DNA from: Acropora yongei
Taxonomy: Eukaryota > Cnidaria > Anthozoa > Scleractinia > Acroporidae
DNA length: 10,000 nucleotides
Assembly (NCBI GenBank): GCA_014634225.1
Contig: BLFN01000617.1
Coordinates: 2,944,005-2,954,004, forward strand
Direction of reading: 5' to 3'
The notes below the pieces were generated by a model. It worked only from the letters and a program-made list of their open reading frames with translations, had not been told where the DNA came from and did not search any database. Positions 1-6,923 of the stretch are shown piece by piece; within the stretch, counting starts at the first letter, position 1, and each line of letters begins with the position of its first letter. A program made the position numbers and the translations under genes.

Positions 1-246
1 AAAATCACTTTTGCGGAAAAGCGCGAGGTGTCGAGTTCCCAGGAGCCTTGACAGAAGCTTCGCGTTAATATAGATAAACAGTAAGTGCTAGACAATTATC
101 CAATATCGTTCAAACTGCTCGCAAATACAGTTCCCTTCTTTCCATTTAGCATTTTGATGGTTTCCAACACAAGACGAAAAAACAGTTGATTGGCTGAGTG
201 AAAATGACGTAATATACTAGTACGCACTGCAAATTGCTCTTATTGT
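1..246. other. Upstream flank, no gene seen
   Basis: This is the sequence before the left LTR. I see no open frame and no repeat match to the rest of the window. A CCAAT box in reverse orientation (ATTGG, 189-193) lies 11 bases before a CRE-like octamer TGACGTAA (205-212). The pair is typical of animal promoters, but with no gene next to it this may be chance. No clear 4-6 bp target duplication matches the sequence just after the right LTR, so the exact insertion point is uncertain. Confidence 0.5.
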
Positions 247-452
247 TGTCGCGACCGGAATATTGTATTGCGTGACATTAGTTTATCGTTGTGCCGATTT
301 CGCGTGATCGCTGGACCTTGAACTATCGCACCTTAACGAGTTTGGAGGTTGGTCGTGTATGAAGAGAGTTGTAGAAATGGAGAAGTGAGATTAAACCATA
401 TTGTTAAAATAACGTAGGTTTCCTTTGTCGGCGTGGACCAAATTCCCGGTGA
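247..452 (+). repeat. 5' LTR
   Basis: This copy begins TGTCGCGACCGGAATATTG and matches 6444-6659 over its full length, with roughly 20 base differences by eye. The start could be 244 instead, because TGTTG is also there, but aligning TGTCGCG with TGTTGCG of the right LTR favours 247. The end is blurred: the right LTR ends CCCGACA, while here CCCGG is followed by TGAAAG before the primer site. It lacks about 11 bases present in the other copy, between two TTCGCGTG repeats. ATTAAA at 390-395, kept in both LTRs, could be the polyadenylation signal. I see no convincing TATA box. Confidence 0.92.
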
Positions 453-455
453 AAG

Positions 456-473
456 TGGCGACCCTGCCAGGAC
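456..473 (+). other. Primer-binding site, probably tRNA-Arg
   Basis: The 18 bases starting TGGCGACCCTGCCAGGA lie a few bases after the left LTR. They begin with TGG, the complement of the CCA tail of a tRNA. From my knowledge of animal tRNA-Arg(ACG), whose 3' end carries a G discriminator base and a CTCCTGGC stretch, the site is complementary over nearly its whole length (best to the insect form, about one mismatch). This is where minus-strand DNA synthesis would have started. Confidence 0.75.
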
Positions 474-474
474 C

Positions 475-994
475 GAAGAAGGATGGCGAAAACAATCGAT
501 CGTTTGAAGTCAACGCAAAACTGCAAACCCTTAAACTTACGCAAGCGCAAGCAATCACTGCAATGGAGGATAAAACGGTTCTATCGATGGAGAGAATGCA
601 AAACGCTTAAAAGAAGAAGGTAGAAGAAGTCCACGACCTAAAAACCGAAATTCAAGAACTGATGTTTGAGGCAGAAAAGGACGAGCACGAAATCCTGAAA
701 CACGGTAAAGAAATCGAAGAACGTGTTACTGTGTTTGAGAAAACATTCGGTCAGCTCGATTTATTGATCAAAGGATGCAAACATGTGGAAACGCAAGCCG
801 AAGAGAAAGAAAAAGAGGAGCACGATGCACAGCTCAGAGATAAAAGGTTCGACGAAGAAATGGGTTTCGAAAAAGCTAAACCGGGGCGAAAGCTAAAATA
901 CGAGAAGAAAACCGAGGAGAAAAAGGAGCAAAACATCAACGCCAAGCTGCCAAAACATGTCATCACCAAGTTCAAATGCACACCTGCCGACTAG
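475..994 (+). pseudogene. gag: gag, N-terminal coiled-coil part (broken)
   Basis: This is the first part of the structural polyprotein. One reading frame runs from the primer site to 994 and is broken by a TAA at 608-610; the same frame continues at once afterwards with charged residues. Positions 662-991 encode a strongly charged helix rich in Glu and Lys (repeated EEK/KEK runs), consistent with a coiled coil used for particle assembly. The frame then stops at TAG 992-994 just before an LRFWG stretch that fits the start of the gag core of BEL elements. The true start codon is unclear: the first ATG in this frame is at 563, and an ATG at 483 is in another frame. Charge-rich composition alone would be weak evidence; the position between primer site and zinc knuckles is what supports gag. 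Confidence 0.7.
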
Positions 995-1543
995 CTGCGG
1001 TTTTGGGGCCAATATCCGCAGCGGAAGTTGACGCGGCAAATGTTTCACAGATCACAATTTTTTTCCTATCTTAAGTAGCTTTTGGAGCCTCAATTTCGAT
1101 CGTCCATACACAGCCTCCCTTTCACCACCGAAAGATACGAACGAGCGAAGAATGTTTCGAAAACGAAACTTGATTCCGAAGAGAGAGCGAGCCGTAAATG
1201 TCTATTCAAGCAGCAGCAAGTCACTCCCCGTGATTTACGGAGCGAACCCAAACAAGTTATCGCAGTTTTAAGAAAAGCTTTGCTAGAGCGTTCAAGCACT
1301 TGAAACGGTGGGCAAACTCAGGGAGGTGAATGGCTGCGTAAGGATGACACTGAGAAAATTAGAAGCAATTAGAGGAGATTTAGTGAGAACCAACGCCGAT
1401 TGACTAGAATAAAATTCAAGCAGCTTGTCGAGGCTTTGCGCATGTGAAGCGTGAGATGAAGATCTTAATCACGAGAAGCCGTCGGCATGGAAACCGCCAT
1501 TCAAACTACTGCCTAAATTAAATTCCCTAAGCAACGAGACAGA
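995..1543 (+). pseudogene. gag: gag, central region (DUF1759-like, broken)
   Basis: This is the middle of gag, in short frame fragments. The clearest piece is 1082-1300, which carries LPFTTERYERAK near its start; this wording is typical of the DUF1759 gag region of BEL/Pao elements. A TAG lies at 1076-1078, just ahead of that piece, and a TGA at 1301-1303 ends it. From 1304 to 1543 several stops occur in all three forward frames, and I can only assign it by position. No enzymatic role is expected; this region would have formed the capsid-like core. Confidence 0.6.
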
Positions 1544-1849
1544 GTGTTTAGCTCGAGGGAAGAAGAATGGAAAACAAGACCTTGCGTGTACTGTGAATCG
1601 AGCGAGCACAAATCAGTCGACAGTGACAAGAAAGTGGGCGTGGCGCTACGGAAAAGGTACCTCAGTGAGAAAAGGTTGTGCTTTAACTGCACTGGTTCAA
1701 GGCACCGGGCTGCGGACTGTCGTATCGTTAGAAATTGCCAAAAATGTAATGGCAGACACCACACTTCAATCTGTGAGAGGGATTCCCAACAGATGTTGCT
1801 AGCCATGGTGAAGGAGCAGTCATTTTCCCTGTTGTGGTTGTCGATGTAG
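1544..1849 (+). pseudogene. gag: gag C-terminus with zinc knuckles (broken)
   Basis: This is the nucleocapsid part of gag, which binds the element's RNA. Three knuckle-like units are seen. The first (1583-1624) has C-x2-C-x4-H-x4 but ends in Ser where the last Cys should be. The second (1679-1720, CFNC then H and C) is an intact CX2CX4HX4C. The third (1736-1774) is CX2CX4HX3C with the HHTSIC ending common in BEL elements. A basic stretch RKRYLSEKRLCFNC links the first and second. The frame ends at TAG 1847-1849, while the protease continues one base back. The apparent open frame starts with GTG and is not a real translation start. Confidence 0.85.
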
Positions 1850-2330
1850 ACGGCATAAAATGCCGAGCATTACTGGACACTGGGACAGGGAAATCTCATG
1901 CCTCAATACCTCTTATCACGCGACTTGAAAAGCAACCGTCTAGGACGGAGCACAAATGAATTGTTCGACTAGCCAGAAGATTTATCAGGATGATGTCAAG
2001 ATTTCAAACATCGTGGTAGGCTTTAGCATGGCCGCGTCAGTAAGTAAGCTAGGTAGAAGTGTTCTGTTGACCATCCCTAAGCCAATATATGCTGACAAGA
2101 TCCACCAGTACCCGCACCTGCAGGGAGTACCCGTGAATGACGAGGACAAGAAGCTAAAGTTACCCATCCATTTGATACTGGGTGCAACCGAGTACTCCAG
2201 GATTAAGACTGACACAAAGCCACGTATTGGGAAAGCTGGAGAACCAGTTGCTAACTTCACTGGGATGGACCATGATGTCGGCTGGAAATGAAGCACACAT
2301 GTCGGCTGGAAATGAAGCACACATGGGAAG
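1830..2330 (+). pseudogene. pol: pol: retropepsin-like aspartic protease and linker (broken)
   Basis: This enzyme would have cut the Gag-Pol polyprotein inside the particle. The active-site triad Asp-Thr-Gly is seen at 1876-1884, preceded by a hydrophobic strand (ALL) and a run of valines, as expected for a retropepsin; BEL elements carry this type as DUF1758. The frame stops at TGA 1957-1959. The downstream half reads in another frame (1956-2291), with a KYPHL-like block (HQYPHLQGV) and an LPIHLILGATEY block that closely follow the BEL/Pao pattern. A 24-bp tandem duplication sits at its end. At least two frame changes separate the pieces, so it is dead. The protease needs two such subunits to act. 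Confidence 0.82.
2275..2322 (+). repeat. 24-bp perfect tandem duplication
   Basis: The unit starting ATGTCGGCTGGAAATGAAGC occurs twice in a row (2275-2298 and 2299-2322) without a single difference, followed by a further ATG. Twenty-four bases is eight codons, so the duplication itself keeps the frame. It lies in the pol linker between protease and RT. The lack of differences, when the LTRs have drifted by about ten per cent, suggests it arose after most of the decay, probably by replication slippage. Confidence 0.95.
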
Positions 2331-3160
2331 CGTTTATCTTACCAGAACCTAATCCACTGATTACGAGCCGCTATGCAGTCTAGACGTGTTAGGCCTTCAG
2401 GACAGACCAGATGTGATCAGCAATCAGTGTACGATGATTTTAAGGAGCAATTAAGACACAGTGACGAAGGATCGTATGAAACAGGGTTACTACGGAAACA
2501 TGGTCACAACCTCCTCCCGAACAATAAACAGGGAAGTCTGATAAGACTGGAAAGCCTCTTTAAGAGACTGCAGAAAGAGTCCAACCTTCTGGAGTAGTAT
2601 GATGAAGTTATTCAAGACCATTTGGCGAGAGGAATGATAGAGAGTATCTTCAGATCCAGTGGGAAGAGAATTCTAAATCCCGCACAAGCCCGTTGTCAGA
2701 GAGTCCGCAGAATCAACCAAACTGCGAATCGTCTTCGATACATCAGCTAGATCAAACGAAAGAGGTCCGTCATTGAACGACTGCTTAAAGACAGGACCAT
2801 CCCTTTAAAAGTGTGATTGAAACCTGTAACATCAGCAGGTGATCTCAAGCACGCGTTCTTACTAGTCCGTATACAACCTGAGGATCGAGATGCCCTAAGA
2901 TTTCACTGGATCAAGGAAACGAAAACATCAAATGTAGAAATTTTAAGACTTACCTGTGCTTTGTTTGGACTTGTCCAGTCACTATTCTTGTTAGGAGGAA
3001 CATTGCATCAGCACTTAGAAGGTATGAAAGAAAGATACCCAAGAGCAGTGGAAGAAATCAAGAAGAGTCCATACGTGGACGATGTTATCACCGGTGGAGA
3101 GACAACGGAGAAGGTGCGTAAGTTGAAAGAATCGACCGTCACAGAAAGCACAGTTTGACT
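2323..3160 (+). pseudogene. pol: pol: reverse transcriptase (broken)
   Basis: This is the polymerase that copies the element's RNA into DNA. The lead-in (2430-2597, then past TAG 2595-2597) matches the BEL linker, with LPNNKQGSL. A finger-region block IPHKPVVRES followed by LRIVFDTSAR is read at 2677-2750, after a TAA at 2674-2676. Motif A is GDLKHAF with its Asp at 2841-2843, and motif C is YVDD at 3072-3083; both catalytic Asp sites are intact. Between them the FGL...S-x-F region has lost the usual SPF proline (it reads SLF). The 2817-3158 stretch is the longest unbroken RT piece, but it is only about 113 codons. Other breaks lie near 2640-2668 and 2795-2816. Confidence 0.92.
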
Positions 3161-3540
3161 TACAAAAGTGGCATTCAAGTCAGCGTTAAAAGCCAGCGGT
3201 GAACCAGAAGGCGCTATGCCAAGGAACAACTTGGAGTCAAACCCGGAGAAACCAAGACGTTGGGGCTACCATGGAACAAAGCCGAAAACACCATCCCTGT
3301 CACATTCCGAGAGGCCTCCCCAGAAATATCTAAGAGACAAATGTTGCGGTTTATTGCTTCAATTTATGATCCTCTTGGTCTAGCTTTACCGATATCGCTT
3401 GTGGGGAAGATTTTGTATCGATAGGTCTGTGATCAACACCTCCCATGGGACTAGAAAGTGCCTGAGAACGTCGCCAAGTAGTGGAGGAAATTTTAGAGGG
3501 GCATTCAAGACCGAGTTCATGTCCGATGCAGTTTGGCAGG
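3161..3540 (+). pseudogene. pol: pol: Pao-type connector after RT (broken)
   Basis: This region joins RT to RNase H; Pfam places the so-called Pao retrotransposon peptidase (A17) family in this part. In the second forward frame a continuous piece runs from about 3228 to 3421, containing QLGVKPGETK, a GLPWNK block and the diagnostic IYDPLGL at 3362-3382. It ends at TAG 3422-3424. There is no ATG in this piece that would make it look like a gene alone; I found it by reading all frames. The stretch 3425-3540 is assigned by position and by a W-D remnant only. Confidence 0.8.
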
Positions 3541-4002
3541 CTTCTAGGAGACCATTGACGCGATCGATCTACACGCGTTCGAAGATACCAGTGGGGCTAG
3601 AAAAGCAGCTACCGTCTATGCAGTGGTACATCAAGCTTCTAGTGTCAAACAAGGATTACTGGCCGCAAAGTCACGCCTGGCGAAGAAGGGCTTAACCATT
3701 CCTAGACTCGAACGTGTATCTGTACAGATGGCAGCGAACCTGTGAAGAATGTCCTAGAAGGCCAGCCTGTTAGATCAGTCCATGGATGGCTGGATAGTAC
3801 TGTGGCCTTTCATTGGATCAGGGGAGAATGCAGGGCCTACAAACAATTTGTGGCTAACCGAGTGAACCAGATACGAGACAAGTGGTACATTCACTGGAGA
3901 AATGTTGGTACCGACCAGAATCCTGCTAATATTGGCAGCAGAGGTTGCCAAGCAGACAAGCTGAACGAGCTAGGGTTTAGAGGGCCAGAATGGTTGACAG
4001 AG
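3541..4002 (+). pseudogene. pol: pol: RNase H (broken, one catalytic Asp changed)
   Basis: This domain removes the RNA strand after reverse transcription. Two frame pieces are seen. In the second frame, HAF-E-D gives the first Asp (3584-3586) and PRLE the catalytic Glu (3710-3712). In the first frame (3742-4002), WLDS gives the third acid (Asp 3793-3795). The fourth, normally Asp in an NPAD-IGSRG block, is Asn here (AAT, 3928-3930). The switch of frame lies at about 3735-3742, where a TGA occurs. The piece ends at GPEWLTE, where the 533-bp insertion begins. Confidence 0.85.
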
Positions 4003-4535
4003 TAGAGCTCTAGCCACGCAAGAATCGAATTCCTGCAGTCTTAGCGGTTTCGCAATCGCAGAGGCAACATGTTCAGGGAACACGAATGGACATCAAGCAC
4101 TGATAACCACACAGATCACGACAACGACGCGCACTAATTTAAACCAGTATATTTACGATCCGGGTGATTAACGTCAAACTGAAAACAAAGAAATAAACCT
4201 ACTCTAAGCGATAACAATAAACGAAATTGACACACCACAATAACCTAAAGGTCAGAAAGCTAAATATCACATATGACAGATATAAAAACGTACCGGAAAC
4301 ATAAATACATAACAACAACGGTAGCTCACCGATTGTCCTCTTCGTATTTCTATAGAAGAAACTGTGAAACGCGAACGAGAACTCCAAATAACAAACCAAA
4401 AAACCAAATCGCAAATATTGTCCACAAGTCTAACTCGAAACCCACGTACTTTTTTTCAAAGAAGATATCCGAAGATGTTACATAATAGTAAACTCGAACA
4501 GAAACGGAAATAACTAAGTTAGAGCGCAAGTCACA
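4003..4535 (-). mobile_element. 533-bp insertion, possible solo LTR
   Basis: The pol frame breaks off at ACAGAG (3997-4002) and resumes after ACAGAG (4535-4540), so 4003-4535 is an insert flanked by CAGAG (3998-4002 and 4536-4540). Read on the minus strand it begins TGTGACTTGCG and ends GAGCTCTA. A TG start, a 5-bp duplication, no coding capacity and this length suit a solo LTR left by recombination, with the expected terminal CA mutated to TA. On the minus strand both ends carry CTTGCG followed within a few bases by CTCTA. The strand call rests only on the TG start. A TATAAAAA box (4281-4288) and two AATAAA strings (4192-4197 and 4212-4217) are on the plus strand, so orientation is unsure. 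A non-autonomous DNA element is the alternative. Confidence 0.6.
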
Positions 4536-4556
4536 CAGAGCCTGATCAGTGGCCAG

Positions 4557-4767
4557 GGGCCCGTTTCTCGAAAGTCCCGAAACTTTTCGGGCCACGTAAC
4601 TCTCTTTGAATCTTGAAAACGAAGGCGTCTCGAGGCACGAAACCTTGCAGTTATTGTATTCCCTTTACAACATATCAAAAGACCAGCTTTACAGAATAAG
4701 CGGGTCGCAGTTTAAGAAATGGCTTTTCGGGCCCGAAATGTTTTCGGGACTTTCGAGAAACGGGCCA
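4557..4767. mobile_element. MITE with nested inverted repeats
   Basis: This is a 211-bp non-coding DNA element. Terminal inverted repeats starting GGCCCGTTTCTCGAAAGTCC are identical over 25 bp (4558-4582 against 4742-4766). Each end is itself near-palindromic, opening with GGCCCG and closing with CGGGCC (4558-4593 and 4730-4766), so each could fold alone as well as with the other. It is flanked by CAG at 4554-4556 and 4768-4770, a 3-bp duplication. Removing the insert and one CAG lets the pol codons continue. It has no transposase and must have been moved in trans; the superfamily cannot be set from these data. From general familiarity this end sequence resembles a common cnidarian repeat, but I cannot confirm that. 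Confidence 0.88.
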
Positions 4768-5090
4768 CAGTTGACATATTTACAGGACCGAACGAAGAAA
4801 CTGAAGCGGAAGCTAAGCTTACGAAAGAGATCTTTGCCACCGTTACAGAGACCAAAGACGACCTTGGTGCAGTTTTTGGAGAAGTACAGCTCCTGGAAAA
4901 GGGTGTGAGTTACAACATGGATTAGAGGATTCTTGAACAAATGCAAGCAGAAAAAATCAGCAAGACTCGTTGGCCCTCTGACGACATCCGAGACCGATAA
5001 GGAAGTGGGTTCAAAGAGCGCAAGAAAGCTCAAGCGGAGCAGAAAAAATTGAAGACAAGCTGACCCTCAACCTGCAGAAGAACAGCGACG
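4768..5090 (+). pseudogene. pol: pol: linker between RNase H and integrase (broken)
   Basis: Right after the MITE the pol sequence resumes with ETEAEAK (4796-4816 region), a BEL linker motif, in the frame open to 4924. Further on, in another frame, the sequence reads SSWKR and then a VGPLTT block (about 4970-4987), followed by LNLQKN-like wording near 5069-5086. These blocks come in the order known for BEL/Pao pol, ahead of the zinc-binding head of integrase. A 21-bp island of the same linker (4536-4556, including one CAGAG copy and one CAG copy) sits between the two insertions. Antisense open frames over this stretch are chance. Confidence 0.7.
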
Positions 5091-5345
5091 GGTTATACGA
5101 GTGCCACGGCAGGATAAGAGGAAGTTACCCAATCTATTCCCCACCGAGTGGAGTGTTGTCAGAGAAGTTGGTTCAAGATGCGCAAGTGCTGACGTTACAT
5201 GGGTGAGTTGGTCTCACAATGGCGTTTATCAGACGCGACTACTGGATACCTCGACTGAGGCAGTTGACCAAGAAGATCATCAATGGTTGCTTTGGATCAA
5301 TGCGAGTTTCAATCAAAGGGTTTTGGATGTCCAGCACTCGGAAAC
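5091..5345 (+). pseudogene. pol: pol: integrase zinc-binding head, H2C2 type (broken)
   Basis: This head helps integrase multimerise and hold the LTR ends. In the second frame from 5093 the protein reads YECHGRIRG, then TLHG with its His at 5198-5200, a TGA at 5204-5206, then VGLTMAFIRRDYWIPRL (5207-5257). The zinc pair should be C-x2-C; the first Cys is at 5288-5290 but the second is Ser (TCA, 5297-5299). So the head has both a stop and a lost zinc ligand. YWIPRLR is a strong family marker. Confidence 0.85.
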
Positions 5346-5991
5346 TTGCTAATTGATGGTACCATGGGGTCAGTCCCTTTCCAAGTCCTCGGAGTGGACT
5401 ACGCTGGCCAATACCTTACAGAATCAGCAGGAGGAGAGAAGGTAAAGCTTATATCCTATTGTTTGCCTGTAGTCTGACAAGAGCTATCCACCTAGAGTTG
5501 CTAAGTAACCAAACATCTGAAGAATTCATAAAAGCCTTCAAGCGGTTCATAGCAAGAAGAGGGAGGCCGTAGAAAGTGTATTCTGACAATGGAAAGAGTT
5601 TCGTTTCAGCTGCCAAAAGGTTGGGAGGCATTATGAGAGATGAGAAGATGCAGAACTACCTGGCACACCACAGTATCACATGGCAGTTTAACCTGAGCCG
5701 AGCCCCGGGTGGGGCGGCCAGTTCGAAAGGATGGTGGGATTTGTAAGGCGGGGCTTGCACAAGTCTATTGGGGGCGTGAATCTCGCGTTAAGTGAACTAG
5801 AAGAGGTTATCCTAGACGTTGAAATCACACTCAACAGCCGTCCTCTCACCTATCTAGAAGATGATGTCCAGTTACCCATCCTGACACCATATGCCATGAT
5901 GCTTAGTCAACCCAATCAGTTACCGGAAGATGATCTTGATGCCAGCGAAAGCAAGGATTTAAGGAAACATGCAAGGTATCTCTGTCGCTGA
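5346..5991 (+). pseudogene. pol: pol: integrase catalytic core (broken)
   Basis: This core would have cut the LTR ends and joined them to host DNA. The D/D/E triad can be found: Asp in LGVDYAG (5397-5399), Asp in YSDNG (5585-5587) and Glu in GGQFERMVG (5725-5727). The three lie in three different frames. A TGA ends the first piece at 5475-5477 and a TAG stands at 5570-5572 just before the second Asp. Near 5710 one base appears lost in the run before GWGGQFER. After the Glu, 5731-5988 is open and includes LNSRPLTYLEDD, the usual end of the BEL integrase core; TGA 5989-5991 interrupts it. Confidence 0.9.
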
Positions 5992-6430
5992 AAGGATGTA
6001 ATGTGGACCCGATGGACCGAAAAGTACATAAGAAGCCTTCGAGAAAGGTATAACCTCAAACACCAGAAAAGAAAACCGCTGATTATGACCGGAGATGTGG
6101 TTCTGATTCAAGGTTAAGAACGGAAGAGAGGGAAATGGAACCTCGGGACTGCAGTCAAGCTTATCAAGGGCAGAGACAGGGTTGTCAGGGCAAAGACTGA
6201 GGGCAGGGAAATCGTTCCATGAGCGAACAATCCAACCGTTGTGTCAAATGGAGTTGTTGTGTGACGGTTACCGGGAACGCCCAGTTCCAGTGCTTGATCC
6301 AACAGTGAGAGAGTTTCAACCCAGACGTGCTGCTGCTGCCGCCGCACCACAGCGTATCAATGACATTGCTGAACAAGAGGAACTAAAATCTGAACGAGTG
6401 CTTACTGTGTATTTGATACCTACGGAATCA
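5992..6430 (+). pseudogene. pol: pol: C-terminal DUF5641-like domain (broken)
   Basis: After TGA 5989-5991 the same frame goes on with WTRWTEKYIRSLRERY and GDVVLI, broken by TAA 6115-6117, then WNLGTAVKLIKGRD and VVRAK up to TGA 6220-6222. These blocks fit DUF5641, the SH3-like C-terminal domain found in BEL/Pao pol. In another frame 6268-6378 continues with a proline and arginine rich tail that includes six Ala codons in a row (about 6331-6348). The original stop codon cannot be fixed; it should lie before or at the purine tract. Confidence 0.75.
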
Positions 6431-6432
6431 AA

Positions 6433-6443
6433 CAGGGGGAGAG
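6433..6443 (+). other. Polypurine tract
   Basis: The stretch CAGGGGGAGAG sits directly against the TG start of the right LTR, where plus-strand DNA synthesis is primed in LTR elements. Apart from its first C it is all purine. Its position agrees with the LTR boundary set by aligning the two LTRs. Confidence 0.85.
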
Positions 6444-6659
6444 TGTTGCGACCGGAATATTGTATTGCGCGACATTAGTTAATGGTTGTGTTGATTTTCG
6501 CGTGCACCGTTCGCGTGATGGCTGGACCTTGAACTATGGCACTTTGACGAGTTTGGAGGTTGGTCGGTTTTGAAGAGAGTTGTAAAAGGGGCGAAGTGAG
6601 ATTAAACCAGATTGTTAAAATAACGTCAGTCCTTTGTCGGCGTGGGCCAAATCCCGACA
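6444..6659 (+). repeat. 3' LTR
   Basis: This copy begins TGTTGCGACCGGAATATTG and ends CCGACA, so it has the usual TG...CA ends. It is 216 bp and aligns with 247-452 throughout. It keeps two TTCGCGTG copies about 13 bases apart, where the left LTR has only one, so the left LTR lost the material between them. ATTAAA is kept at 6601-6606. The bases after it (TTCTTGC) do not match the bases before the left LTR. Confidence 0.93.
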
Positions 6660-6923
6660 TTCTTGCTAATTCATGCAACCAATTGTATGATTTTTTCACA
6701 TGGAGAACGGTTTTATAGTGTTCTCTTTTGACATTAAGTCCCAAGTTTTGGTGAATTTGGCTTCTTCAACGTTTAAGAGTGCTTTTGGTCAATTATAGGG
6801 ATATTGTTTTCCAATGAAAATATATTGTAGCATGTTGCAATCGATGTGTTCTCATGTGACTGTCTTATCTTTGAAATCTCATGGGATCCCTTTGCAGAAA
6901 TGACGAGATAAAATTGAAAAATG
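6660..6923. other. Non-coding flank
   Basis: This is AT-rich sequence after the right LTR. I see no gene, RNA or repeat. Short antisense frames here and across the LTR have no recognisable content. The last 20-30 bases (from about 6900) may belong to the outer part of the following inverted repeat, where the match becomes weak. Confidence 0.5.

Larger units (their letters stand above)
247..6659 (+). mobile_element. BEL/Pao LTR retrotransposon, old and inactivated
   Basis: This is a full-length but dead element of about 6.4 kb, of which roughly 744 bp are later insertions. Seen directly: two similar terminal repeats, a tRNA-type primer site directly after the left one, a purine tract directly before the right one, and protein remains in the order gag zinc knuckles, protease DTG, RT with YVDD, RNase H, integrase D/D/E. 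Family knowledge: the YVDD box, the IYDPLGL block after RT, the HAF-x-D RNase H motif and a DUF5641-like C-terminus are BEL/Pao features and argue against Gypsy or Copia. No env-like frame is seen between the pol tail and the right LTR. Stops and frame changes occur in every domain, so it can only have moved with help in trans, long ago. No clean target-site duplication was found. Confidence 0.93.

Noticed and set aside
751..981. Antisense Ser/Phe-rich frame
   Set aside because: It is the complement of the Glu/Lys-rich gag coiled coil.
1820..1849. Programmed -1 frameshift between gag and protease
   Set aside because: The protease does lie in the -1 frame of the zinc-knuckle frame, but no slippery heptamer is seen and the whole element is full of random frame changes.
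4689..5033. Antisense open frame of 114 codons
   Set aside because: It is the shadow of the pol linker and crosses the right end of the MITE; its wording matches nothing I know.
6331..6348. Ala-coding GCN run as a disease-like repeat expansion
   Set aside because: Only six codons with mixed third bases, within a dead pol tail.
6114..6350. Antisense frame over the pol tail
   Set aside because: It lies opposite clear DUF5641-like wording and has no domain of its own.
247..6659. Gypsy or Copia identity, or an endogenous retrovirus with env
   Set aside because: YVDD, IYDPLGL, the H2C2 and YWIPRLR wording and the DUF5641-like tail point to BEL/Pao, and no env-like frame exists before the right LTR.
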